A stretch of 64,000 nucleotides of DNA, taken from assembly GCA_036346255.1 (NCBI GenBank), contig CM070640.1, positions 37,319,238 to 37,383,237 of the forward strand, given 5' to 3'. The notes beneath the pieces are model-generated. The model had not been told where the DNA came from. It was given only the letters and a program-made list of their open reading frames with translations, and made no database searches. Source of the DNA: Ampelocalamus luodianensis (taxonomy: Eukaryota > Streptophyta > Magnoliopsida > Poales > Poaceae). Shown here one piece after another: positions 43,932 through 54,495 of the stretch; position 1 is the first letter of the stretch; every line of letters begins with the position of its first letter. A program made the position numbers and the translations under genes.

Positions 43932-45083
43932 AAGTAGGAAATAATTATTGTGGGATTGACAAACCTTTGGATCCTTGAACCTACCACCCATGATTTCTTG
44001 CATATGGCGGCAAACATAGAATCCACATACGTTGCCCTATAGCTGCTGGTGGCACTGCAAAAATAGAATTACATACATATGTTTGTTCAGCTTGAGACAT
44101 TATTACGAAGTGTGATATAGGATTATTGTGTACTAGCAGGTACCAGAAATTGCTTCACATGTCGCGGTGTGGTGTTCTCTTTTGCGTGTCTCCATCTTTT
44201 AGCAATGTACGCGGCAAGTGATCTACGTGATTCAAAAAAGTTAGCCTCAGCCAAAGGGTACATAGAGTTATTTATGGATGAAATGAGTTTACCTGTTGAT
44301 TAATTGTTGCATAAGTATGAAGTCATGCTGGTTCTTGATTAGGGAATCAAGGTATATTACCTTGTTCCACTTTGGTACAGTGACAAATAGAATCTAGTGC
44401 CATCTACACATGTATACCGCCATAGTCATTAAAACTAAATTCGTGTTGCATATGAAGTACAAATCAATGAGTATAGCAATGAGTGAAGCACTTACACCTG
44501 GTTATAGGTTAGAAGTATGTAGTCCTTGTCACTGTGAGCATGTAGTCCTGTTGTTACGTAATTCTCGACGTAGGATGCATCGTCGTTGATACATTGCTCA
44601 GAGATCAAGTGTGAGTCGAGAAAACTAACCGGTTCTTTTCTTCGTTTGGCTTCTTGGAACATGTGTTTATACATAAGCAAGGAGTTATAGCATTTATCAG
44701 TATTACATGAATGTAGACCATAATTGTACACACTTATAGTGTTCAGCATCTTAAAAGTAAGGAGTCGAGGGCATCGAGGTTAAAGAGATCGAACAAATCA
44801 TCAAAGCCCACCACGAAGAAGCCAGGCTCGTGGAGAAAATACGCCGTCGTGTACTTGACGGTGAAACCCAAAGGGCGTTTTGTCCTCATCTCGTTGGTCT
44901 TTCTCATGTACCATGCATGCAAAGAAGTGCAACCCATTCCAAGGTTGGCTAAGAGCATCTCCGGGACCAACGGCTTTCCGAGGGAGTATGTCCAGCGCTT
45001 TTGAGGCGCCTTGATTTTCTTTGATTTGGTCTTACTCACACGCTGGTATGTGTTCTTCACGGGAGATGAATAGGCACGTTGTT

Positions 45084-45439
45084 CGTATATGCTCGGTGTG
45101 GTCTTCATGGGAGCCGATATGGTGGCCTACCGACGCGGATCAGGTGCACGTGGGGACATTGAAGGGAGGGTCGAAGAGGTCGTAGGCTATAGATGGTCAT
45201 GTGGAGAGGCCAGCTGTTCATGCTGGGTAGATGTCAGCACGAAAGGGGTACAAAGCGATGTCGTATATGCTCGGTGTCATATATGGGAGCCGATATGGTA
45301 ATCTACCGACGCGGATCAGGTGCATGTGGGGACATCGAGGGGAGGGTCAGAGAGGCCACAGGTTGTAGATGGTCAAGTGGAGAGGCCAGCTGTTCATGCT
45401 GGGTAGATGCCGACACGGAAGGGTCCAGGGCGATATCCC
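45084..45439 (-). repeat. 178-bp tandem duplication in the CACTA gene
   Basis: CGTATATGCTCGGTGT begins at 45084 and at 45262. Both copies contain GGATCAGGTGCA.GTGGGGAC and GGAGAGGCCAGCTGTTCATG and have diverged by roughly one base in ten. Confidence 0.85.
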
Positions 45440-46567
45440 TCTTAGGCCACTGGACGAATGTGTAGACGGCATCCTCTAGTGTCATGATCTCATCGTTTGG
45501 GGGCTTCTCCAGTAGGACGGCCCTGAAACCATCTTGTACCATGTACACCTGGACCTTCACAAAACCGGTCTCTAGCTGGGCACCATGCACCAGCGTCCCT
45601 AGCAAGTATGGATACGCCACCCCCCCCAACCAGCCTCAAGGGCAATGGAGCAAACAAGCCTGACTCTGAGGTTGCACGGAGTGGGCTCCTACATAACGAT
45701 ACACAATTAGCTAAGGCGTCCAACAGGCCTATCTATGTAGCATTCTAAAGATGTACATTACCTAGATGTTGTCGATATGTAATTGGATGTCGCTATGTTC
45801 AGAAAGTGACATGGACACGTAGCTACTCCAACGTTGAGGGGGACTAGCTTCCAAAATAACGGGGATGGCTTGCGACTGGTTGGACTTGATCCAGTCTTTC
45901 CTCTAATGATACTATATGTCCTCGAAATTCTGCATGAATCTCCTCTTTCAACCATTCCGCGTGCTCGGCCTTAGATCTCTTCCTACATTTATATGCCTCG
46001 GAGTCGTGTGGGAATCCCTGCCTCCAAGATACGTAAACCCCAATGCCTCGTGTGCTACCGGGTGCTCCTTGTTTCCTAGGGCTGTCGATAGTATATCTCT
46101 CTCCCTGACTGCTTTGAAGGAGCCTTGGGAAGATTCGGTAATCAATGTTTGCTGCAAAAGGCCATCATGTTATTTTAGACCATATGAAGTTATAGACTTA
46201 TTAACAACTAGGTAGTTCGACATATCTTACTAGACGTTGGAACACTCCATTGTCTGTCGGGTTTATGAAGGAGATGGTGCTCGAAGATGTGATTGATGAC
46301 CTCGCTCTTAACTAGTTTCGAGCGTGCTCATCTGTGATCCCAACAAATGGCGGGGAGGCCTCTGACCGGATTGCCTCATTGTCCTCCCTCCTCCATTGCG
46401 GGATTTTACCCGCGTACCCAGCCGTGCCGAGTCTGTGGGGGTGAGCGTTTTGTGTCTGGATAGCCTTGAGCGCCGTACTTTGCTCTTGAAATTCGGTCGT
46501 CGTCTTCATCCGCACAAAGGTGTCCCATGTATTTGGCCACATGAAAGGATACTTCGTGAAGGGCATC

Positions 46568-49441
46568 TGTAACATCCCAATTTTTAGGAGTTTTTGAAAG
46601 TTTTCAAAATAAAAATAACCATTTAGTTTTGTACATTGCTAAAGCTTAACCTAGAAATTTTGGGAATTGAGAGCGACTTAATGTGAATTAATCAAACTTC
46701 AACTAATTTGAATTTGCTTTATTTTGAGTTGATGGAGTTCTCTGTTATTTAGAATTTCTTTTCTCTGTTTGTTCCGATTTTTCCGTCGGCCCGACACTCC
46801 CCCTCTTGTCGTCGGCCGCTCCACCCTCTTTATTCCCCCTTGGTTTCGACCAGCCTTTTGGTTTCGACCAGCTTTTGGGTTTTGACCACCCTCTCGGTTT
46901 CGACCGTCCTCTCGGTCAAGACCACCCCCTCGGTTCCGACCAGCCCCGTCTGTTAGCCCCACTCACTTTCTCTTTCCTCTCTCTTTTTCCGCAACGGTGT
47001 GGGCATTAAATGGCGTTGTCTCCACAGCAGCGTGGGCATCAAATGCTGTTGTCTCTGGCCCGCCCTGCTTTTCTTCCCCCTTTTTGCACCACTTCTTCTT
47101 GTCGTCCGGTCCCCCTCCTTCCTGTATAAATAAAACACCTGGAAGCCTCGTCATCCTCTTGTTCTTTCCCCAGCTCGCCCTCTCTAACTCTGGTTGTTGC
47201 GGCTTTCCTAAAGCCCCGAGCTCTGTGATCGGCCGCTATGCACCTCCTCCCGGTTCTCGCCGCACCAGTGCAGCCCCTCTTCCACCCGCATATTTTGGTA
47301 ACCCCGAGGTCCTTGAAGCAATCCCCATCATTCTGTTTTAGTTTTGTTTCACAGGAGCCGCCGTTTTCCCTTCCTCCTCCCGTCCCGGCTGACCCATTCA
47401 CCATCGGCCTCCTTCGCCCTCGGCTGCGAGCTTCCTCGCCGTCGTTTCGCCGTCCGCTGACCCCCCCTCCGGCCCCTCTCTCTCGGTCCTGGTGAGTTCC
47501 CCGTACCCTGCTTTCTCTTATTCTTTTGGTCAAACTTCTCGTGCTCTGTTCTCTTTCCCCTTCCCTTTCGATCGCTGTTGAGTAGTCGATTTCCCCTTCG
47601 CTTTCGACCGCTGTTGAGTAGTCGTATCATCCTTGTTTCTTTCCTCTTACGACCACGTTGAGTAGTCGTATTCTATCTTCCGATCAGCTGAACTTCCTTT
47701 CGAGAGCTCATTCTCCTTCATTCAAGTTCCGATTCGAGTGATTCTAGTTTCTAAATCCATCTAATTTATGTACCTTTCTTTTGGTTCTAATTTGGTTCTT
47801 TTTGGATTTCATTTGGAGTTGTCTTATTTACTTGGCTCTTTTCGCACGTGTAGATACCAACTTCTCGGAAGAATTCCTAGAGCCGTCTGCTGAAGCCACT
47901 CAAGCCTTCAGCGAAGGCAAGTTGTAGACCTTTGATCATGTTGTACCCAGTTTACAAAATTATATTATTTTATATCAGCATGCATGGCTAGTTGTATAAA
48001 AATGGTTCTGAGAGTAGTTAAATACCTACTTGGTAGTATGACTCCTTGAATAATTGCGAACAACATGTTGACATATACCTTTGGGTATCATAGGTTGGGT
48101 AATCTTAGTTGGACATTATTGTGATACCAACATGGGTGCGTATTATACTTAGTCCTGCTTTAGTTATACGATGCCTTTCGATCATATGATTCAATGATGA
48201 CAAATTTGACTAAGTGAATATGGAATTGTGGCATGTGTTGCCGCTAATATTAAAATTTGTTGTACCATGGCAAGGGTTGCCATTTGGTCGGTTGAATCAA
48301 AAATGATTTCATACTCAGGCGAATGATCGTGCAGTAAAGGGGGTGCAGGAAGCACATTAAGATGAGGATATTTCGCCCGAGTAGTCACTAAGGATATAAC
48401 TTTGTGCGTCACTGATCTGGGCCATACCGTGCAACCACAAGTCCATTTATGGGGTGGACTTGGCTGAATAATTAGCAATATTTTGAGTCGGTTCTGTTTG
48501 GGTTGTTGAATAGCGCAAGAGGGGGGGCCAGGAAGACGAAACCTTAGTGAGCAGAACTGAGTCAAAACGGAGCTTTGTAAAGGTATTATGATAATCTCTT
48601 AGTCGCACACCTCGAAAGAGTGTGAGCAGACAGTATAAGATGATTATCTCTTGTGGGTCAAGCTGTACAACCTCTGCAGAGTGTAAAACTATTCGAATAG
48701 CCATGTCTCCAGTTATGGACAATGCTTGGTGATTTCACACGAGAGGTAGATTTTCTCAAAATGTTGTCTTGGTTGGCACAAAGTGGTTTGGGAAGTGAAC
48801 ATGGTATTCACGAGTGGTTTGGGAAGTGAACAGGGTGTTCACGAGTGGTTTAGGAAGTGAACAGAATGTTCACTAGTTGTTTCAAAGAAACTTATTTATT
48901 TATGTATTAATCTTTTAAATTGTGCTTTCGATGTACTTACTGTATTTACTGTCAATACTGCTTTCTGCAAAATAACCATAAAGTTATCCTTGTCAAGCCC
49001 TGTATGAATACTATTTGCATACATTTCCCTATGACTTGCTGAGTACATTCAAAGTATTTATGGCTTTATGCCCTCTGGTTGATCAGTCATCGAAGAAGAC
49101 CTAGGGAGCACTGAATTCTACGAGGATGACTATTTCGAAGACCTTGCGAGTTAGGCCATGTCCTCCACTCGATTGCCTGTGGGCATGTCATATGGCCGCT
49201 ACGAGTTGTTCGATTTCTGCTGCAAGTGTATCTTTTGTCTTTAGCCCTGCGTGGCAAGCCTTGTAAAACCTTGACTGTAAGGTTCTTTTGCTGTTATGTA
49301 TTATTTATTGTCTACTTCTTTATCCATTCTGTTGTATGGATACGATTTCATCTATGTTGCAACTATGTGAGCTAGCTACTGATCTGGAACTAGTTCAGAA
49401 TGCACAGAGGGTCCTGGGGTTGCATACTCGAGGTCCCAACA
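46568..49441 (+). mobile_element. Solo LTR of the large-LTR Gypsy family, 2874 bp, inside the CACTA gene
   Basis: It starts TGTAACATCCCAATTTTTAG and ends GAGGTCCCAACA. Flanks GCATC (46563-46567) and ACATC (49442-49446) are a 5-bp duplication with one change. It matches 19181-22162 in order, including GATCGTGCAGTAAAGGGGGTG, CCTCTGCAGAGTGTAAA and CTATTCGAATAG. A TATA box (CTGTATAAATAAAACACC) lies near 47121. The long minus-strand frame 47039-47533 is a chance ORF of GC-rich LTR sequence. Confidence 0.88.
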
Positions 49442-49856
49442 ACATCTGATCCTTATTCACATATTCTATGACAAGCGTGCTCTTGAAGGTGTCCCATGTT
49501 TTTTCCATCACGAGGAACGCCTACCGTCTCATGTTTCTCTAGACTTCTGTTGGGATCTTGAACGACCTTGAAATTTCAGCCCACAGCTGCTCTTTCTCTT
49601 CTTCAGTCAGAGACTTTCGGCTTAGTGTTGTGATAGGGACTCGTTCCCTTACAACTATCTCGCAGGTGGTCTGGAATGCTGCCGCTACTTTCTTGGGATG
49701 CAGAGGGACCCCAACAGGAGTGACCTCCATGATGGTCATTCGGCCCTCAGGCCTTTTCGATATTCCTCTGTCATCTCGCTTAGGTACCCTTTTCATCGGA
49801 GCACTAGACGCATTAGGCGAAGTCGATAATAGAGGCGAAGACTGTGCGGATGTCAT

Positions 49857-51653
49857 CTAGCTTACTTGCTATCTATGGAAACTTTTCAGCAAAAGATAAG
49901 AAAATTTTCTTTATTAAAAGTTTTCTTGTCTAAAACTAGGAATGTAATGCAACTCAACATAGGAAGAAATCAACACATACTCTCCCCACAATAAACTTTG
50001 TAACATAAAAGAAACATGAATGAAAGAGAGGTAAACATTTGATAGTCTTGGTTTGGTGAGTTTAATTAATTAACACAGGACCTTGGCCCCAAGCCCCCAC
50101 AATTAAATAATTAACACTAACCCATCTCAAAAATTGTATTTAGAATCTCGTGATGAGACTAACATAATGATTAGCTACTAATATTTATTGGTAACAAATT
50201 TGCTAGCAGGAGACCTCCCAAAATTATCTATATTCATATGTGGGGTGGCATTTTCTCTAAATCCTTCAATGTCTTGTTAATTTGTGAGGTATTCGATTCG
50301 AATTGCCATCCAATTTAATCGGGCTCTAACACTATTATGTAGTAGTGTCGGGTCATCCCATCTGTTTTTGTCCAAAGTCGTATTTTACTGGTTTTTCAAG
50401 AAATTTTACATGAGCTTTGGATCATGGGCCTCAAGGCCAGCTCCACCCCTGAATGTGGCTGAATCAGAACCTTCTATCCAAACATATATATGAAGTGGTC
50501 CAAAGATGCCAAAAATTAACAAGTGAGGTAGCATGCAGCTAGCTAGGTATTATTTGTTCCCAAGTAACATGCAACCAAGCAACCAACTGCCTAAACTTGG
50601 AGACCATGTGAGTTGGTACTTACTTTGGAAGTATGTGTGTGTATATATATATATATATATTTGGGATTACTTCAAATGAGAGGAATAATTCATTGCCGGC
50701 CACCATGCATTGCCATGCCCAGATGAGCCAGCATACACCTAAATTTGGAGGAGCCCTACACACGTCAATGCATCGACCTACCGGGTGGCTCATCTGGACC
50801 GTCCGATGTTTGACCGACGGTTGATGTGGATGGGTACAGCACAGCATCGCTGCCACCAGATAACGTGTGTCCTTGGCTACAGTGCTGGTCACGTTTGGCG
50901 GCTCTTGCCCATGCATGGTGTCATGGTGGCTTATATGGCATCCTCTGTGGCCACGTGATGTAGTAGCTTTACGTGAGAGATGGCTTAGGGTGTGTTTGGT
51001 TCGTAGTGTAGTACGAGGATGAATGGGCTAGTTCTGTTCAGGTTATGAGGTTATCCTCGCGTTTGATTGGATAAATGGTACCAAACGATACGGGATGAGA
51101 TGGTTCTATGTGAGGGAATATTTCACTTTTATTTTGTACTATTTCATTCGACAAAAAAAAGTTGAACCACGGGTTAATGCATGGTAAATCCTTGGATGAC
51201 ACTATTGTGCAAGATATGAAATTATATCCGAGTACTCTCCGATCATGAAATGTATACTTTATCGTCTCACCTCGAGGTTGTATACTTTTCCTTCTAAGAA
51301 CTAAGGAATTAACAACTTAAATGCAGCATATTGAATTCAAGTAGGTTCTGCAGAGAAATAATGTAGAAGCTAAAATAGACCATGTGTCTTTAAAAACAAA
51401 ACCATGTGAATCATGACAAATTGAATAGATAATTAAGACAAATCTATCTAACAAGTAAGTAATTATACGAGGTCTTTTGGGTCCACATCTACTCCCTCGC
51501 CTAACATTCAAGTTGGTAGTTAGATCAAAAGACAAAAGATTAGTTAACTTTTGCAAGTACATCTTGTCCTACTTGCTATTACTAATGTGCATAATTTTAT
51601 AGACAAACATACTTGTGACTAACATGTAAGTTTTTCTTCGAGGAACATCTAAG
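49857..51653. other. Gene-free stretch
   Basis: AT-rich sequence with a (TA)n tract at about 50642-50661. At 50990 TTAGGGTGTGTTTGGTTCGTAG resembles a Tourist-type MITE start, but the matching right end was not found. No coding frame is supported. Confidence 0.4.
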
Positions 51654-51999
51654 TGAACTTTTTTATTATTTATTTTTTTTTAATTTTTTTTAAAGTTAAC
51701 TTATCGCAAACTTTATTTCCAATTCTAACCCTTTTAGTCACACCACCACCCGTGGTGTGACAAAACAACACTGTCACGCCACAGGATAAGTCCCCAAAAT
51801 CGTATTTTTTTGTCACAACACTGTCACGCTACCACCAGTGGCGTGACAAGACTTTGATCAGAAATGTGCTGGCGTGACAGTGTTGTTTTGTCACGCCACG
51901 GGTGGTGGCGTGACCAAAGAGGTCAAAATTAGAAATAAAGTTCGCGATGGGTTAATTTTAAAATAAAATTAAAAAAAGATTAAATAATAAAAAAAAATC
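51654..51999. mobile_element. MULE-type MITE, 346 bp, sharing ends with the large MULE
   Basis: CATCTAAG flanks both sides (51646-51653 and 52000-52007). The ends are long inverted repeats: left TTTTTTATTATTTATTTTTT...AAGTTAAC, right complement TTTTTTTTTATTATTTAATC...AAAATTAACCC. Both then enter CTTTATTTCTAATTTTGACC-like sequence and GTCACGCCACC palindromes. The interior is only GGCGTGACA/TGTCACGCC inverted motifs. It has no coding capacity. Its similarity to 7086-7174 and 29436-29531 suggests it is a deletion derivative of that MULE family. Confidence 0.85.
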
Positions 52000-52007
52000 C
52001 ATCTAAG

Positions 52008-53580
52008 CTTCTTGTTTAGCGTTCTTTTAGGCTAGTTTATCGGAAATCTCAATTAATTTCTGTCCACTTACTATTAGTCAAGCCAAACTATTCTAACTAG
52101 ACCGAATGTTTTTTTTGTTGTTTGTTGCAAAAACTTTAATACAATTTAACATAAACCTAGTTGTTCCTCTCCCCAAAATCTCCAATGCTAAACCTGTACC
52201 CAATACTATATTCTAGTGTAAAGCAATAATACTACACTTTATCTCAAGGTAAGGATAATGAACAATGCTCAGATCTTCGTTAATTGTAGTACACGAGTGT
52301 CTGCATGCAAAGCTATCACAATGCGAGTAACCAAAGAGGTTTCTCAACAACAACAAAGCGAGCTCGCAGTAGTAGGATTTGCACAGAAGATCCTGGGTGC
52401 GCATATGGGTTAGTACAGCTCCATGACTGGATGCATGGTCAGATAGGATTGAATGCGGCTGTCGGCTGCATGCGGCTCTCGCAACACTCCAACAGATATC
52501 CTCACGGAAAACGCCGCCCCCACCTTGTCTTCACGAAAACAAGGACAGAGAGAGACAGTGTGACCGAAAACAATGGAAACGTATCATCTGATTTTTTTTG
52601 AGCTACAGTACCATAACACTAAGTAACAGCTGTTGGATAGAAAATCACGGGATGAGATCGCGGCGAGACACTGCAACATAAATACTGTAGCATCACTATA
52701 GCAGAAATACTATGATATCAGCACTAATTACAAATATTGTAGTAATACTGGCAATGTTATGGCACTGTAGTATGCGTAATATTGCCTTATGAGATGATAG
52801 AGGATGCAAATCCGAAAACGATGGGCTCAAAATGTTCAGATAGCTATATGTAAGAACTGAGAAGTAACATCTATAAAAAAATTTGGGATTAAAATGTTTG
52901 ACTAAGGAAATACTAGTATACTGAATGTAACGACATGAACCTCCGAGTAGTGCCAAGAAAGGCATGGCCCAGTGAACAAGAAGTTGCTAGTTTATGGAAG
53001 AAGCAATTGTCAGATAGCTATATGTGAGGGACAACATCTATAAAAATCGGGTTTAAGATGTATGCCTGAGGAACAATATACTTATGTAATGACAAAAACC
53101 TCCAGGTTAGTTTATGATGTATTCTCCTCTTGTATGGCATATTATAGTATCTCTAGTCAAGCCCATTGAGCAACGAGTTAGTTTATGGAAGCAAGGTTGC
53201 TCGAACTATCTAGACCAGGGCCAACTAAGAAGATATATTGCATACTTTTTTCTCACTAGGTTTTTTTTATATAATAAAAACTGATTGGTGAATAAAACTT
53301 TACGCAACAACCAATTTCCACAAATATATTTTTGTGTCACTTGTCGTGGTAGCATGTCATCATGTCGCTGACTGAGTGTGCAGAAAGCCACGTGACACGA
53401 TTTAAGAGCGCGGCACGTCGCATGCCGCGGTTTAGAATCATGACACGTGGCTTTTTTAGTTAAATCACACGATAAAAATATTATTTTTATCATTTTATTT
53501 AGAAAAATAATTTTGCTATTTCGAAAGAAAAAAACTAGATGAGCCAAAACCTCGTGAAAAGTTCGCCAGTTCTTTCTCCG
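52008..53580. other. Upstream spacer of the kelch gene
   Basis: No gene is seen. A diverged tandem duplication lies at 52837-53105. From about 53340 to 53460 there are CATGACACGTGGC-type G-box-like words (ATCATGACACGTGGCTTTTT near 53437), possibly part of the kelch promoter. Confidence 0.4.
52837..53105. repeat. Diverged tandem repeat, 174-bp period
   Basis: CAGATAGCTATATGT occurs at 52837 and 53011. Each is followed by ACATCTATAAAAA and, later, AATGACA/ACGACATGAACCTCC. Gaps and substitutions are common. Confidence 0.6.
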
Positions 53581-53712
53581 ACCAAAGAGAGCAAAAGGCT
53601 GCTGCCACTGCCACTGCCACGGCCGCCGCTATAGATCACACCTTTCTACAACCTTTTCAGTTCCTCGCAGAGTCACGCTTCCCCGGAGCCGTTTCCTTTT
53701 TCCCCTCGGACC

Positions 53713-53736
53713 ATGCCAGTTGCAGACTTGCATTGA
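53713..53736 (+). other. Upstream ORF 1 in the kelch gene leader
   Basis: ATG CCA GTT GCA GAC TTG CAT TGA, 7 codons, in the presumed first non-coding exon (about 53585-53819, donor GAG|GTATTAG). Confidence 0.45.
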
Positions 53737-54014
53737 ACTGAACTGCTGCTTCTTGCATTCGTATCCTCCCTTTTACTGCAGATTCTGCCGTGGTTCCTCG
53801 TGTTCCTCCAACCCGAGAGGTATTAGTGCGTGTCTTCTTCTTCTAGCTGGTGTCTCGCTTCCTGTCCTTCTTGGGTGTTTGATTCTCCCCTGGCATTGGT
53901 GATGCTCGTTAGTTGACACTTGTTGGTTGTATGATGGATCCAGACGATTTTGGCAGCTTGGTTGAGCGAATTTATTGGGTGTTTTTGTAAGGAAAATACC
54001 AGCATTTCTCTGCC

Positions 54015-54038
54015 CTCTCTCTCTCTCTCTCTCTCTCT
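54015..54038. repeat. (CT)n microsatellite in intron 1 of the kelch gene
   Basis: About 12 CT units in the leader intron (53820-54422). Confidence 0.9.
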
Positions 54039-54433
54039 GATATTTGTGCTGCTTCTTGGAAGGCAAAAACGAAAGCTATTGCGGCAGTTCTTGTTGTTTC
54101 TCCCAAAACAAGAGGCGGCGTTCCTTGATTCTTCTTTTTCTGTTCTTGCCTATTTCTTTTCCTCTTTCACTATTTTATTGGTCTCTCATGGATGATCCCC
54201 CTCCCCATTTCTTTTGTGATTTGTTTTTCTTGCTCCAAATCCTAAAGGTAGAATTTCTCCCCCGAAGGGAAACAAAATTGCCCGGATTTTTCTCCTCTTC
54301 TTGGTCTCGTTCCCCTGTTTTCCGCCATGATTTGGTGTGCGCAAGACCCAAGACCAACTACTCCACTAACCCCCATTTACTTACTTTTCCAACTTTTTTT
54401 TTTTGCATTGACTTGTTTGCAGGCGAGAGGATA

Positions 54434-54454
54434 ATGTGCATCCCGGTGGTCTGA
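54434..54454 (+). other. Upstream ORF 2 in the kelch gene leader
   Basis: ATG TGC ATC CCG GTG GTC TGA, 6 codons, in the second exon (from 54423), 41 bp before the main ATG at 54496. Confidence 0.5.
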
Positions 54455-54495
54455 TTTTGAGCAGAATTGGAGAGAAATTAAGCGCAATTCCGAAT

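Larger units (their letters stand above)
43965..49856 (-). pseudogene. CACTA-associated Ulp1-protease-like gene, broken and split by an LTR
   Basis: It starts at ATG 49856 with a Ser/Pro-rich leader and IMEVTPVGVPLHPKK. The frame EKTWDTFKSTLVIEYVNKDQ near 49448-49510 continues across the LTR insertion (46568-49441) at PFTKYPFMWPNTWDTFVRMK (46500-46562). Further pieces are ALGNKEHPVAHEALGFTYLG (46010-46080), a MTLEDAVYTFVQWPKRDIAL piece (45435-45495), PQKRWTYSLGKPLVPEMLLA (44935-45030), SLHAWYMRK and DKDYILLTYN. A Ulp1-like core follows, with GNVCGFYVCRHMQE (about 43985-44030) holding the catalytic Cys. TAG codons interrupt it (in HWILFV near 44400 and before GNVCGFY). Grass CACTA elements carry such SUMO-protease-like genes. 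The LTR, the stops and a 178-bp duplication make it non-functional. Confidence 0.65.

Noticed and set aside
43715..44026. ORF with a long Ile-Tyr repeat
   Set aside because: It is the (TA)n microsatellite read in frame.
47039..47533. 164-aa minus-strand ORF rich in Arg and Gly
   Set aside because: It is an antisense frame in GC-rich solo LTR sequence, without domain or start context.
50985..51180. Tourist-type MITE (GGGTGTGTTTGGTTC)
   Set aside because: Only one end is present; a partner GAACCAAACACACCC was not seen in the next kilobase.
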